Source: Stereum hirsutum FP-91666 SS1
Taxonomy: Eukaryota > Basidiomycota > Agaricomycetes > Russulales > Stereaceae
Length of the DNA stretch: 64,000 nucleotides
NCBI RefSeq assembly: GCF_000264905.1
Contig: NW_006763132.1
Location: 2,598,663-2,662,662, forward strand
Reading direction: 5' to 3'
The translations under genes and the position numbers were made by a program. This document shows, piece by piece, positions 24,315 to 37,000 of the stretch (positions are counted from its first letter, which is position 1; every line of letters begins with the position of its first letter). The notes beneath the pieces were generated by a model that ran no database searches, had not been told where the DNA came from, and worked only from the letters and a program-made list of their open reading frames with translations.

Positions 24315-27191
24315 TATCGATCATCTCTCATCAGTCACTTGGCCTCGATCTGTGTATTCATCGAATATTCATCTCTTTTATCGATATGTACTCATACGTA
24401 CGGACGCTGCAGTCGTGCTTACATGTCGATATGTTCTGTCTTGAGGACCACGTCAAGTTCGGTATATCGTTTGCGCTAGGTTCCGAAAGAGTTGTCAAGC
24501 CCCCGTATGTATCACGAACAAGGTCCCCGAAGGACACGAGTGATTGCCAGGCTTCGCATACCGCATCGGGACTGGGCTATGAGATACAATGACAGAGTTC
24601 ACTGCTCTCCACTTCACCATCATCTCATTTGGACAACCTTGAAGTCAAAAAACTGCCCCTGTCACAGAGGCCTTGCCGTATACCGTAAGCATCCATCATT
24701 TTTCCTACATGAAGACTCCTGAGTCCTCTTACCCTAAACCACATCCGTCTAACTATATTCCTTGCCAGTTACGCTGCCCGTCATGGTCCAATGACATCAA
24801 GATGATAAGCGTCACGGTACTCCTCTAATTTTGACGTGTGAAAACATCGCTCTCAACTGACCACGCTGATTGGACGATCAGTCTCGTTGAGGAAGAACTC
24901 TGAGCTCATCCTTGAGGTCATGTCTCTTTTTCCTGAAGGTGGCCGTTCATTGCGAAGTATTTTTTCGATCATAGTGACGACAGACGTGAAGTGGTCATCA
25001 AGAATGCTCTACGAAGTCCTGCGTCCGTCTGATGAATTTCGAACCAAGTTTGCTCGTGAAGAAGAGGAACGAGCATGCTGAGTCTAATCCTACCATGGTA
25101 TATCTCAGTACATTGTCGTCTTTCTGGGTCTTGGCTGAGAGCCTTCGAACAGGGTGCCATGTCTTGACTTCTTGGCAAGTGAACAGGCTCCGGAGTCCGG
25201 GATATACACAGTCCTGCTGACGATGATGCGGTCAGTTGCTATACGGCAAAACCGACATGACCATGCTCAAGTCATTCGACGTCGTGTCATCAAGCCGAAG
25301 ATAGATACGTATTCCCTTGTTTGATCATGTATACGCTGCTTCTCAGTCGGTAGAGGTTACTGATATGAACGATGATATAGACGATGACGACGTGTCTTTC
25401 GGCCTCACATCTCATGGCCTGAAGAACGTTGTTTTCTTCACAATTCGTTTCATGCATCCTCGATCCTCGATTCCTTGATCTATCGATCCTTCTTTCTCCA
25501 CTATTTTTGACAGCGGAATACTAGACGACTTGCACAGTCCACTTATCCTTCCAATTCCACCGTGCGCCAAAGTCCGACTTCATCCATTCTTCGAGTTATT
25601 CGTGTGCGAGCAAGCGCTCTGCTTCGACGCCACGATGCGCTTCCGGGACATCCACACCAAAATAACCAGTGGAGGTCGCTGCTTCCTTTCACTCCACTCA
25701 ACCTACTCACCATTTGGTCAACGCGGTAAACAAATTGCCCGTGACTCTCAAGCTCACCGGACGTCTCCCCAGTGTGTTGGGGATCCAAACATCGCGACCT
25801 CTCAAAAATATTGTGAAACCACCGAGTCTTAGGCTGCGCCACTAACCTTTGCCTTTCGGAAAGAGCGAAGTCTTGTCAGAGTGTTCTTCATCTCCTCGAA
25901 GCACATCGGCACAGGTCTCGAGTCATGTGGGGACCTTGTCTTACTCAGGCGCAATGTTCTCCTGTGTTCGATGTGTTTTCTGCTCACACGACGAACACAG
26001 GCTATTCTTTCGCTTCCATCTCGTCTGCCGACCAGGCGTAGAGAACATACCTTTTCGGGGACGAATACGTGCTCTGACCTATGTATACAGGTATGTCTTC
26101 AAGACTCAGAAACTTCTCATCTTCGAGGAGAACTACTAGGCTCATAGCTGCGGTCTATTGTTGCAAGCATGAGAGTCTAGGGCTCTAGCCAGGGACAGCA
26201 AGTGCTGTAGACAGGTCGTGTCGGAATGGAAATGACCCAGACAGGACCAGGCTATGTTCAGACGCTGACTGTGCCCAAGACGCGAAGTTCTCTTACCCGG
26301 TTACATATATGAACATGTCGTGAACAGGGATTGTCGCGCGGGCGAGTGTGTGTATGTAGTATGTGCAGTAAAGTTTTGCCATGGGAAGCTGGATGATTAA
26401 ATCTTGATTGCAACGGGTCTCGAGACCTCGAGACCTAGCGCGACTGATGGTATCGTTTGAGGAGACGACCTGGTATGTTTTCTCTCACAGAGTCCCGCGT
26501 GAGTGCCTCGTCGTGGGTCTGCAGCATCCCGAGGACGTATCCTTTCTTTGTTGTCTTGCGACCGGTCGAATGCTGCGAAGCACCGCTCAGTCCAGCCCAC
26601 CTAGAGCCCAAGTCTCGACCGTGGTGCCAGCAACGATGCTTATTACCCTGCTGCAAGAGCAGCAGAGCAAGATCATCTAGGAGAGGATACTCGTTATCCA
26701 GTTCTTCACCGCTGTGGAACGTGTAAATATTGGCAAGAGGTTTGAAGGAGTTAGGAGAGCAGCTGACCAAAGCGCTACCGCTTTGGTATTGGTTCCGTCG
26801 AGAAATGAATGCGGGGTAAGAGCCACATGACGATCCCCAGCATTGATCGGTGGGTCAGGTGGGCCAAGCTCTCGGAAGGTTTACGTCCGTTTTTGGGAGA
26901 CAACAGTTCCCACGTTGTGCACACTAAATAGGTTCGGCGACAGAGAAAAGATCTTGTAAATCATTTTTTAAATAATTTCCGCTGTCAAAAAATACTTTCA
27001 ACTGAAGCACCAGCTGCTGCGAATTGTGGGGTAGATTATGCACTACTGCTCCCGGCTGTAAGAGACGTGTGAGACCGTGGGGAAACAGCGAAGGAGTTGT
27101 GTGGGAAAACGGACGTGAAAGGTTATTTGTGAAACTAGAATGAGTAGCTGAATTTGCAACGCCGAGCACCACAGGTCGCCGGGCCAAGCGG
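24315..27191. other. 2.9-kb gene-poor stretch
   Basis: Only short frames without motif or splice context occur. A minus-strand frame of 111 codons at 26435-26770 and one of 99 codons at 25543-25842 are the longest. A 12-bp palindrome, GGTCTCGAGACC, sits at 26416-26427 and is followed by a partial repeat. I see no transposon ends. Confidence 0.45.
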
Positions 27192-27284
27192 TATATATAC
27201 TTGGCTGCGACTCATCCACTTCCTTCCATCTCTTTCTCTCCCCCATCACCACTGCACAACCTTGCCAACAAAATAAACAGCACA
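27192..27284 (+). promoter_or_regulatory. Core promoter: TATA box and pyrimidine-rich leader
   Basis: TATATATA at 27192-27199 is followed by a CT- and C-rich, G-poor leader and an A-rich CAACAAAATAAACAGCACA just before the ATG at 27285. This is the clearest core promoter in the window. Confidence 0.65.
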
Positions 27285-28121
27285 ATGTCTTCCGATAACC
27301 GTGACAACTTTCCCCACTCTGAGCCCATTCCAATCGGAAACTCGCCCTCTCGCCGTCGCGGCGTGTCTTTCTCGTCTACGGACAGCTCACCATCGTCGCC
27401 ACCTATCCAAACACCCGTATCTGCTTATTCACCCAAGGTGGCGACGTCGCCCTCTGCATCTTCTCCGATTCTGTCGTATTTCTTGAGCTCTCCGACGAAG
27501 CCCAGCACGTTTCCATTCCGTACCCCGCCCTTCGGCAACGCCCCTGTCTTCGAAGGTCTGTTTTGTACCTATTTGCTGTGATAGGGTGTGTATAGTCTAA
27601 ACACAATGGCCTCGAATAGATGAGGAGGCGCCCGACCCAGATGGACCTCCTTCCTCAATGCACGCTCGTCGTGCGTCCACTGCCTGGGGTGGTAACTCCC
27701 GCCTCCCTGCTACGCCAGCACAGCCGGCCCCTGTTCCGGCTCAGCACTCTCAGCACCAGCGCGGCGTAGGGGTCCTTCGTCGACTCTCCCTTGGTGGAGG
27801 GTTCAGAGTGAGTCCCCTGTTCTTATCTTCCGTCGCCCCTATCCTCGTTCCGGCTTGTACGCAAACCTGTACTGAATGTTACACACTCTGCGTCATCAGC
27901 CGAGCGGCTTTGACCGAACTGGGTCACCACCTAGTCCTTCTACCCCTCCACCCTCCACCATCGCCACATCCCCACCTGTTTCTCTGGCTAGTCCTGCATC
28001 GGGCGAGAGGAGGGCGAGGAGGGCCACAACTCTTGCCGTCCGAGCACCCGAAAAGCCCAAGAGAGCGCCGTCACCCATGGGCGAGCGCATCTTGAAGGGC
28101 CACTTCGATGGGTTCAACTGA
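27285..28121 (+). CDS. Conserved Ser/Pro-rich protein of unknown function
   Basis: A small, mostly disordered, basic protein rich in Ser and Pro, with many SP sites that could be phosphorylated. It opens MSSDNRDNFPHSEPIPIGNS and has RRRGVSFSS, SPILSYFLSSPTKPSTFPFR, FGNAPVFEDEEAPDPDGP, RRASTAWGG and GVGVLRRLSLGGGFR. The C-terminus, SPMGERILKGHFDGFN, looks like a conserved tail; I recall similar endings in other agaric hypothetical proteins but cannot name a function. Two introns: 27556-27620 (weak gtctgt donor) and 27808-27898. RRAS and RRLS fit basic-directed kinase sites. It has a strong TATA promoter, so it is probably well expressed. Confidence 0.78.
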
Positions 28122-29489
28122 GCCATCTGGATGCATCAAGTCGAAACGAGGGTCGTTGACGGCCTCATCTCATCGATCTCAGCCGTATGGCGTCGGCCTC
28201 CATCGCACAGGCCCCCATCGCACATTCTGCTGCATCGGCATGGCTTCTGTACCTCGATCCCGTCTCGTCTCACTTCACGGTCACTGTAACCATCCCCCGC
28301 CACACGCATTCCGTCTCGTTCATCTGTCTCTCGCGTCATCGGACTGTGATTCATCACCGTCTCCATCATTGTACCATCATCCTAATTCCGAAGTGGAGCA
28401 ACAGTCTCTCTGATAAAACGACGAGTGTAGGAAGGAGAAGTCTCCATCATTTATAACAACAACAATACCGTCGTCTGCGGTGCTCGTCTCGTCTCGAACA
28501 CGCCTTCCTGCGCGCTCATCGATCTGTTGGAGTTCACCGCAGGTGACCCGAGCTGTCTACCTACTCCAACGCGGCTCGTCTCCTTCATGGTGAGCGCTCT
28601 CGGTCGTCGCGGCCGTCTATACTCGTTTCGGTCTGCGCAGCCGCTGCACGATCGTGTCTGATCACCGCCAAAATACGTCCTACACACCGTTCGATTTTCA
28701 TTGTACACCTCGCATCGCGCGTACATAATTCATCATCGTCATCACCATTGCACTCATACGTCACACATCATACTACCTGTCTTTCGTCTCCACCTTCGAT
28801 CTCGTCTTCAGCTTCATCGCCAGTCGTTATTGAGCGCCGCCCTCGCCATTCGTTCCAATTTGGTCCACCATCCACCGTCTGAAGTGTTCATCAATGTATA
28901 CTTATCCTCTTGCCTTCTCTGTGCGCGATAGACTGGTCATTTTCGTGTTTCACGCACTCTACTTCTCCTCTTCTTCGTCCGTTTCTTTAGCTTCCCTTTC
29001 TCCTGCCTTTCCGTTCTCTTATGGTTCACCATCTACTTTGTATGGACCGATGTATGTTCGAATGTCTTGTGCGTCTGCAGTCTTTTGGATAGTCATGTAC
29101 TTCTACCAGTTCCTACTCTCTCTTCCTTGGTTTTCATGTCGAATAAGTATGTACACGTCTGTAAGTAATATTATTGCGTATTCGAGACTGTATAGTCTTC
29201 ATCCTGTCTAAAGGGTGGTTACTCGTCTTTCAAGATGTGTAACCGAATACAGTAGTTACTGTAAATACGGCGCTCAGAGGGCACGAGTTGGTCTCCGCGA
29301 TCTCCGCGGCAGGACGTGCTAAATGGGAGCGAATTTATTCATAGCATGAGAAGTAAAGTCTCCACAGATCCAATACTCGGTATATCCACTACGAGGAAGG
29401 CACAGATACAAATAGATATCCTAACATTAACCTCCTGCTGGATGCTTGAGCTTGGTCGATGAGTCAGGAGTATGAATGCTCGTCCAAGT
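28122..29489. other. Convergent intergenic stretch, low complexity
   Basis: Follows the Ser/Pro-rich gene. It is rich in CATC, TCGTC and CT runs, which produces many short frames with His-, Ser- and Arg-rich translations. None looks like a gene. It may include a long 3' untranslated region. Confidence 0.45.
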
Positions 29490-30484
29490 CTACTGTCCAG
29501 ACCTCATCGCCATCATCAAGCTAATTGTCTTCATGTCGGGCACACACCCCTTCTCCTTCATCATCCAATCTACTATATCCATCGCACCATGCCTCACCGC
29601 CGTCTGAAGCAATCCAGGGGTCACCTTCATCCTGTCCTCCGTTCTCCGTCTCTTGGCTCCAGACGCCACAGTGGCGTTTTCACCACCGCTGCCCGCATCA
29701 GCCACAGCGGCCTCCATTCTGCGACCGAAGCTTGACCTTCGTGAGCTGAACGGAACTGTAGTTGTATCGGTAGTTGGTGGCGTGTATCCTCGTTCGACCA
29801 ACATCCTCACTAACCCAAGATCCCGCATCTGGATGGCCACCTTCACAGCGATACCCCCTTTCAGCCCCGGATCTGCGCCATTATCCAGCAGAAATTCTAT
29901 CAACGGCACGAAACCGGCCAATACAGCCCTAGCCAATGCATAGCCCTCATGTGCGTTCGTATCCGGTCTCGGGATCTTCGGATGATTATACAGGAATTTT
30001 AGGAACGGCAGAGGTGCGTGGCGTTCCTTGAGGGGTATGCTTCTGGGTTGGCGTTGTTGTAAGGAGCGGAAGAGACGGCGAGGGAGGTGTGGGGGTTGGA
30101 TGAGGAGGTGGGGATGGGATGTGACGATGGGATGGGCGAGGAGAGAGGAGAGGACGGCTTCTGTGACGAGTGGGTAGCGGAGGATGACTGTTAGGAGTTG
30201 CGGTTTGGGCGCGGTGGATTTGTTTAGAAATATTTGGTGACGATTGAGAAGATATGTTGCGTGGACTGAGGGAGGTGCATGTTTGAAGACGGCGTGGAGA
30301 CGTTTGCAGGTCAGTGGGAGGTGCTCTGACAGGGCGAAGAAGTAGATCTCGTAGAGCAGCTGGTAAATTATGAAGAAAGTATTTTGTTAGTAAATTATAT
30401 CAAGGGAAAACTGAAACAGAACAATAGAAGAACCTCGACTGGAAGCGTGTCCAGAGATTTCTGGCGAAGGATCATGGTGGTCAT
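29490..30484 (-). CDS. F-box/ankyrin-like protein
   Basis: Probable adaptor that pairs an F-box-like motif with ankyrin-type repeats. Exon 1 (from ATG at 30484) encodes MTTMILRQKSLDTLPVE. A short intron (about 30361-30433) then joins it to LLYEIYFFALSEHLPLTCKR LHAVF, a typical LPxE-LLxxI F-box opening. Helical text follows (LLTVILRYPLVTEAVLSSLL), then repeats of ankyrin character: AVLAGFVPLIEFLLDNGADP, KVAIQMRDLGLVRMLVERG and LLQTAVRHGAMDIVDWMM. A Ser-rich insert and the basic patch GAKRRRTED lie between the repeats. The stop is at 29490. I judge the reading frame good; the F-box call is by motif only. Confidence 0.68.
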
Positions 30485-31247
30485 TGAGTGAAGGTGGCGA
30501 GCGAGTGGCGACAGGCTCCTCCGAGGGAGAGCTCGGGCCGGCGATATCGATTTCAAGCGGCGATCAAATCAAACAAAATGATTAGTGGCCCGAGAATATT
30601 CTGCGGTTCTCGTTCCCCTACCATAAGTACCTCGGGAGTGCAGCGTCTACGTTCTGTGAACTCCTGTGATCAACTCCTGCAAAAGCTTGACTTTATTCAA
30701 ATATTCAATCCCACCTACTGCTCGAGTCAGCCGTGGCCGTTCTGTTTTTCTCAATAACCTGTCCATGACGTTCGAGATTATCAATTTCGATCCCATTCTC
30801 GACTTGTCTGGCGCATTCTCAACTGCTTGTGCTTGCCTTGTGCTATCAGTGCGAACCTAACATCTCAATAACGTGAGTAGCCAGATGTTTCAGGCTGCTT
30901 GGACTCAACTCTATGCTGATACGTGTCCATACGTGTCGCTACTTAGTACTCGCCGACTGATAAACAGCCACCCAACCTTGAAGGGATTGCTATATATGTT
31001 ACCCTTTCTCGGGGCGTTCCGTCACTTGACCATCTCGTACAGCTCCTTCCAGGATCTTCAGATGCCGTTGTACTGTTGTTCAGGCGGTGCGCACCGCCTC
31101 GCACAACACAAGACGCCTATCTTGCTACCCCACCGCCACATCTGATATCTTTCGAGAACCGGCCGTGCAGCTACTTTTAAGAGGACTACTTCTCGAAGAA
31201 CATCTTCACACAATCTCTATCTTATTGATCTCCTTCAAAACGCGTAA
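30485..31247. other. Divergent intergenic region
   Basis: Lies between the start of the F-box/ankyrin gene (-) and the MLKL-like gene (+), so it must hold both promoters. No TATA box of good form was seen and no further gene is supported. Confidence 0.4.
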
Positions 31248-33598
31248 ATGAGGCTTGCTACCGACCGCATATCATCGGATGGACGCAGGGATGTCGCATT
31301 GGCGTCCAGTATCTGGATTCTGCAACGTATTCATGTGAGTATTTCTCTTTTCCCAGCCCTAGTCACAGTCCTCACTTGCAGGACCGCGGCTTTTCTCACA
31401 GGATATTGCGGATAGCAGCGGAGTCCCTTTCTTGAATAGCGCCGTGGGACTGGCGCTTAGTATACTTCAAACCATGTCGGATGCTCGGGATAACATGGCC
31501 ACTTGTCAGGACCTCGCCGCATATGCCGCCGAGGTCGTACTGACTATCCATGATGCAATGAAGGGTGTCGATTCTGTGAGTCCTGAGACGCTCAAACATG
31601 TTGTAGACTTCGAGGGGTAAGTTCACTCTTATTCAGGGCCAAGTATCTGGCATCCAAAGCACTAACTGTCGCATCTCCTGACAGATCGCTGAGAGGTATC
31701 AAAACCGACCTCGAATTTCTAGGCAAGAAATCGTTATGGTATCAGATGCTATGTCAGGTTCGAATAGCTGGTCGCATCAAGCTTCACCGGCAGAATTTAG
31801 AGAGAGCGCTGAGCTTGTTTGGGGTACGTGTCGGCCTCGAAAAAGTTAAATCTGTTCGTATCATCGACCGTATCAACCCCAGGTCAAAATGACCATGGCC
31901 GTGGAGACAAAGGTCTCGGCCTCCTTAGGCATTTTGAAGCGCATCGAAGTTGACGTTACAAGGATTGGGGACGCTGTCGCCCCAGCTATAGCAGGCAAGA
32001 CCATCGACAGTGAGCTGGTATGTCTTTAATAAAGAAGTATTCCTTCGTGCATAGATTCTCACAGATAAATACTTGCGTAGATCGTTCAGCCGACCGAGAT
32101 AGAATTACGACAAGAACTCGCCGCCAGGTCAGGTTATCGCATTCACTCGGCTGAACACAAGGGGAAGAGAGTGATGGTCATGGTTTTCGAAGGAAGTCAG
32201 GCCAAGAAGGTAATATCTGTTTATTTCTCTTCCTGATGTACTGTCTCATGAATTCCGGATAGGATCGAGATAGAGCTCTCTCTTGCAGGACAAGGATATT
32301 GTAGGTGCACCTTTAACTGGCTAGATTTCGGTTTGGTATTGAACACTCTAGTGGACAGCCATCCTAATCTGCCCCAAATTATCGGTGTATCGCCTGATTC
32401 CGTCAGCTATTCTCCGTATATCATGTTACGAGGAGGTACCGCATCTGTGCTGAGCTGTGAAAATTTCGAGTGTGCGGACTGACTTTTCGATGCAGATTAC
32501 GATAGGAAGGCCCAGTATGTAATTGGTTCTGCACTCATGACCATGGATACCAGCAAATCCTTAAAATTGATCTCAGAACTGGTAAAGTTGTTCTCTTTTC
32601 TAATCACGAATCCACGCACTGACTATGGAACCGCATAGCTTGCGAGTGTAGCGGTAAGTTCATGACGATGTTTCCTTCCACAGGAGGTCACGCTTATATA
32701 TTACCCTTTACAGGCAGGTTTAGATTACCTTCGTAGCCAGGATGTGACATCCGAACGTAGTTCTTCCTTACACCGTATAGATGAATATGTACGTCGTATC
32801 AATTTTATTCCATAGATAACACTGCTTACGAACTCTTGAAGGATCTGGACGTTTTCAGCAACGCAGAGGGCCGTATATACATCTCCATCAACCCTGCCTA
32901 TTTTGAATATGGAGTAGATCCTCTGCTGAACGAATTTCCGAACGAGTTATCAGCAGAGGAGCGAACGCTGAATGCACCGATATGGAATCGATTCAATGCC
33001 CTGACTAGGCTGGTCAGTGATCTCATCGACCACTCGGAGTTCTCTAAGAGCTGACAACAGACTCAATTCAGCTTCTGTATCGAGCAAATGGGATCTCATA
33101 CGGTCTGTTTTGTGTGGTTGTTGCACTCATCCCAGATTCTGATGGATATTTCGAACAGACAAGTACGGTGACCAGGACGGACATTTCGTTATCTTCGACT
33201 ACCGCCTGCCCCGGGCGATTCGCTCTAGCCAGGCCCTTCCTCTACTAGATGTGGCGCCTGAGGTCGCATTACGAATGCGTTTCAAGGGCGGAAACAACAT
33301 GTTTGGTAAACCGCGCTCGCTGAGCGAAATCTCAGACGGTTATCGCGCAAAGGTCGACTTGATATCTCATTCGGAAAAGCTCGCCATTCTGGAGGTAGCT
33401 CATGGCAGGCTGAAGGAGCAGTCACGTAACACCGTCATGTCGCTGGAACCACAATATCTCGCTATCGCCTCTCAATGGAGGCCCGAACCAGATCTCAGAT
33501 GTGGGTGTTGGTATGAGGAGGATCAGCCAGAAACGTACACACCAATTTCAGAAGAGTCGAGAATATGGACCTTCGCTGGCTCTAGTCCTTCGAGTTAA
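31248..33598 (+). CDS. MLKL-type N-terminal domain protein with degenerate kinase-like body
   Basis: Exon 1 opens MRLATDRISSDGRRDVALAS and joins at 31336/about 31403 to DIADSSGVPFLNSAVGLALS. The next helices (ILQTMSDARDNMATCQDLAA, VLTIHDAMKGVDSVSPETL, ALSLFGVKMTMAVETKVSAS) form a four-helix, MLKL_NTD/HeLo-like bundle as seen in many agaric proteins. A kinase-N-lobe-like segment follows: YRIHSAEHKGKRVMVMVFEG, HPNLPQIIGVSPDSVSYSPY, IMLRGDYDRKAQY, then AGLDYLRSQDVTSERSS and YDLDVFSNAEGRIYISINP. I see no HRD or DFG, so catalysis is unlikely. The C-terminal third has FVIFDYRLPRAIRSSQ, LRMRFKGGNNMFGKPRSL, HSEKLAILEVAHGRLKEQS and ends WTFAGSSPSS. Every splice junction I tried has an in-frame solution, so the gene seems intact. 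A role in regulated cell death is only inferred from MLKL. Confidence 0.68.
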
Positions 33599-34017
33599 TG
33601 GTTCGGTTACTTATCGTGGTTCTCGTTGATGTATTCTACTGATCTCATACGAATTTCTCTTCACATAATCCATACTCTGAAGTCAGTCGTGTGAGCATCC
33701 GAGCTGCTACTCAAAATGAACATTTACGTTCGGTACAGTGAGCAGGGTATATGACTAACCTTCAATTCACAGACTACGAGCGCGTTGTTAAACAATCGGA
33801 CCTCGATACCACCCCTGAATATTGGTGGGAATGTGGTGTTTGGCCTGTCTACTTGTTTTGCATGGTCCACGATAGCATCAGAGAAAGGTTTATATCATGT
33901 GCCGTTAATCATCAAAGTGACATTCAGATTAGGACTGAGCAGGGATAATTGAAGCGTATAGTATGCCAAAGCAGGCGGGTATATTCGGACAGCCACTACT
34001 TTCTCATTCCCTCATCA
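33599..34017. other. Convergent intergenic stretch
   Basis: Between the stops of the MLKL-like gene and the ABC transporter. A 65-codon frame at 33751-33948, preceded by a cacag acceptor, encodes LDTTPEYWWECGVWPVYLF. It might be an extra 3' exon, but nothing joins to it clearly. Confidence 0.4.
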
Positions 34018-37000
34018 CTACTTGCTACCACCCTCCACCCCACGCTCCTTCGTAGCATGTCGTAGATCATTCAAAGTTATACCTGACCGTTCACACATAC
34101 CGCGGAAGACCCCATTCTCTATCTGATATAAGTTCTCCGGTGTGTCGAGTTCAGCAATCTTCCCGGCGTCGAGCACGCATATCCTGTCATACGATATGAT
34201 AGTCCGCAGACGATCTGGAGATACGACAACAAACCGTGGTCAGCGAAAAAGTCAGGCCCAACACGGAGGAGTAGAGCATACGAGCGATGCAGAGAATAGT
34301 CCGGTCCCCGAACTCAGTTGCGATGGTCTTCTGGATATTCCTGTCCGTTTCGTAATCAACGGATGCCGTTGCCTCGTCCAGAACGAGGATTCTGCTGTCC
34401 TTGACCAGAGCTCGCGCAAGCGAGACGAGCGATCGTTGGCCGATAGATAGGTTCGCGCCTTCTGCGTCGATAGGACTGTCCAGGCTGAAGCGAGGGTTAG
34501 ATACAGACGGAGTACTCGATCCGTCCTTGTGGGCGGGCTCAGTGGATGACCGTTGACCTGGAATCTGCTCCACGAGGTACGAACGCTTGAGGGCGTCCCA
34601 TAGCTTCGCATCATCGTGTACATTGAATGGATCCAAATTGCTGCGCAGTGTCCCAGAGACTGACCATCAAAACATCAGAGGTGGTGTTGAGTCAGAAGAA
34701 CAGTGAGGATACTCACATAGAGTGGCTTCCTGAGGAATGATGGATAACGCGCCTCGAACATCCGCAAGTCCAACTTTCGAGATGTCTATGCCGTCGATAG
34801 TCATAGACCCGGACATCGCTTCCACGATCCTGAACAGTGCGACCATGACGGAAGACTTTCCAGCGCCAGTTCTGCAAGTCAAGGTACGAACAGTAGTCAG
34901 CTCAGCTAGTCTTCTTGCCCACCATTTCTAGTTGCCACTCACCGACCCACAATCCCGATCTTCTCGCCGCTTCGAACTGAGAGACTAAGGCCTTTGAGAA
35001 CAGGGGGTAGACTTGGTCTATACCTCATGGCCACATCCTTGAGTTCAATTTCACCCGCAGAGGGCCAAGATGCTGGTGGCTTGACTGATTCAATCTCATG
35101 TGGCGCCTCTTGTTCGATGTGCTCCGTGTAGTATACCATCCGCTCGACCGAGTTCATATCGTTCTCGACTTGGGACAATTGGCGGATGAGGTATCCGAAA
35201 GTCTACAAATATTAGAACCAATCGTGAGTGAAAGATATTTACGAAGCCGGACGTGATGCGTACAACTTGGACCTGGAGGATGTATGAGAGCACAACGCCG
35301 GTCTGTGCGGGAGAGATGGTAAACCGCGTTCCGACGGTCAAGACGGCGACGGCGAAAGTAAGAAGCGCCCCAAAACAATCCAGTCGTATTCCAAGCCACC
35401 TCTATAAATCAACGATAAATACCGGATAACAAGCAGTTGAAAGCAGCGAGAGACGGCGAACCTGGTTTACCACTGTCATCCAATAAGCTCTATATAAATA
35501 AAAATGGCCAAGTCAATAATTGTGGACACGGTCAAAATAAGTGAGTACCTCACCGGTTCTCGATGTCGACCAATTTCTCATTCTCGTTGTGGAACCTTTC
35601 AAATTCGCCGTATGCCCGTATGGTGGCCAAGCCAGACAAAGACTCAGAGAAGTGAGAGTACAGCGAAGAACGCAGGATGGCATCTATCCCGTGCGTCAGT
35701 GCCGTTCACAAATGTTGAATGAGTTGACCGTATGAGAGCTTACCCAGTCGCTGTCAAATCGTCCATCGATGAGCTTGAGGAATTTCATGATATGAGAGAC
35801 GAAAACGCACCTTGATCTCAACCGCACTAGCTCTATAATAGGCCGACGCTAATGCATACAAGACGGCACACACGGCAACCGCGACTAAGAACCAGGGGAG
35901 AATAATAGCAATGAGAATAATTGCTCCGACTGCACCGGCAGCCATGTTGATGAACATGCGCAGGTCATCTGTAAACAACTCCGTGTAAATTTCCGCCGTT
36001 TGGTCACAAATGGGATCGCCGTACCCGCGATGACGTTGTCAAGTGCGTCCACGTCTTTGGAGAACCTATTCATAATACGACCAAGCGGCTAACATAGTCA
36101 AGTCAGCTGAAGATTGCTATGAAGGGAAAACAGCGGAGGGTGGCGTACTGTAGTTTCAAAGAACGACATCGGTGCATGCATGACGCGGTTGAGAGCATTC
36201 TTTAAATGTAGAGTCAGCAATCGAACGGACTCTTCCAGACCAGAAATGAGAAAAACGGACGTGGTGAAGTCGCTTTGACGCGGAATAGACGATCAAGGAC
36301 ATCATGACACCCATGAAAAGACCTGTGAGGGCTTGACCAAAGCCGAGCGCTGCGTAGATACCCATCTGATGAAGATATGTAGGAGTATGAGTTGTGAACA
36401 TACGACGGGGCAGCTGTAAAGGCTGATAGACATACATAAAAGCCTTGTGGTTCCGCCCATTTCCTAAAGGTAATGTCAGCATGCACTCATCACGATGACA
36501 CCGAACTAGTTATCAAGTGACCTACATTTCCTGCCAGTATACAAGCCTACCAGAGTAGAACGTGCGTCGATATTAGAAGATGCAGGAAGAAGCAAGAAAT
36601 ACTCACCAATACGAAGACATAACCTGCGTGCCCTGCCAGATCACCAGCGCCACCAAGAAGAACGGCCCGAGGAATCCTCCATGCCCGGCTTTCAAATACG
36701 CTCCATAAACGCTCCAGTCCACGGACCCCTTATTCCTCTCCTCCTCCTGCATCATCTGTGGCGCCTGCACGACCGAAGCTCCCTTCTTCGTATCTTTCTC
36801 GTCCTCATTCTGTTCGATGTCCTTTGGCACCCCCTTTACGACCCCGGCATCACCGTCCGTCTTTACCGCAACGCCCTGATCTTTTGACAAGAATTCATCG
36901 ATGAGACTCGCGAACACACCTCCAGGACTAGACATAAGCTGTTCGTAGGTCCCGTGTTCGGCGATCTTCCCATTGTCGAGCGTGTAGATGTAGTCAGCCT

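Noticed and set aside
26416..26435. Palindrome GGTCTCGAGACC with partial repeat
   Set aside because: Short, isolated and in gene-free DNA; no reason to assign a function.
28122..29200. Many short His/Ser-rich frames after the Ser/Pro-rich gene
   Set aside because: They arise from low-complexity CATC/CGTC DNA and have no coding support.
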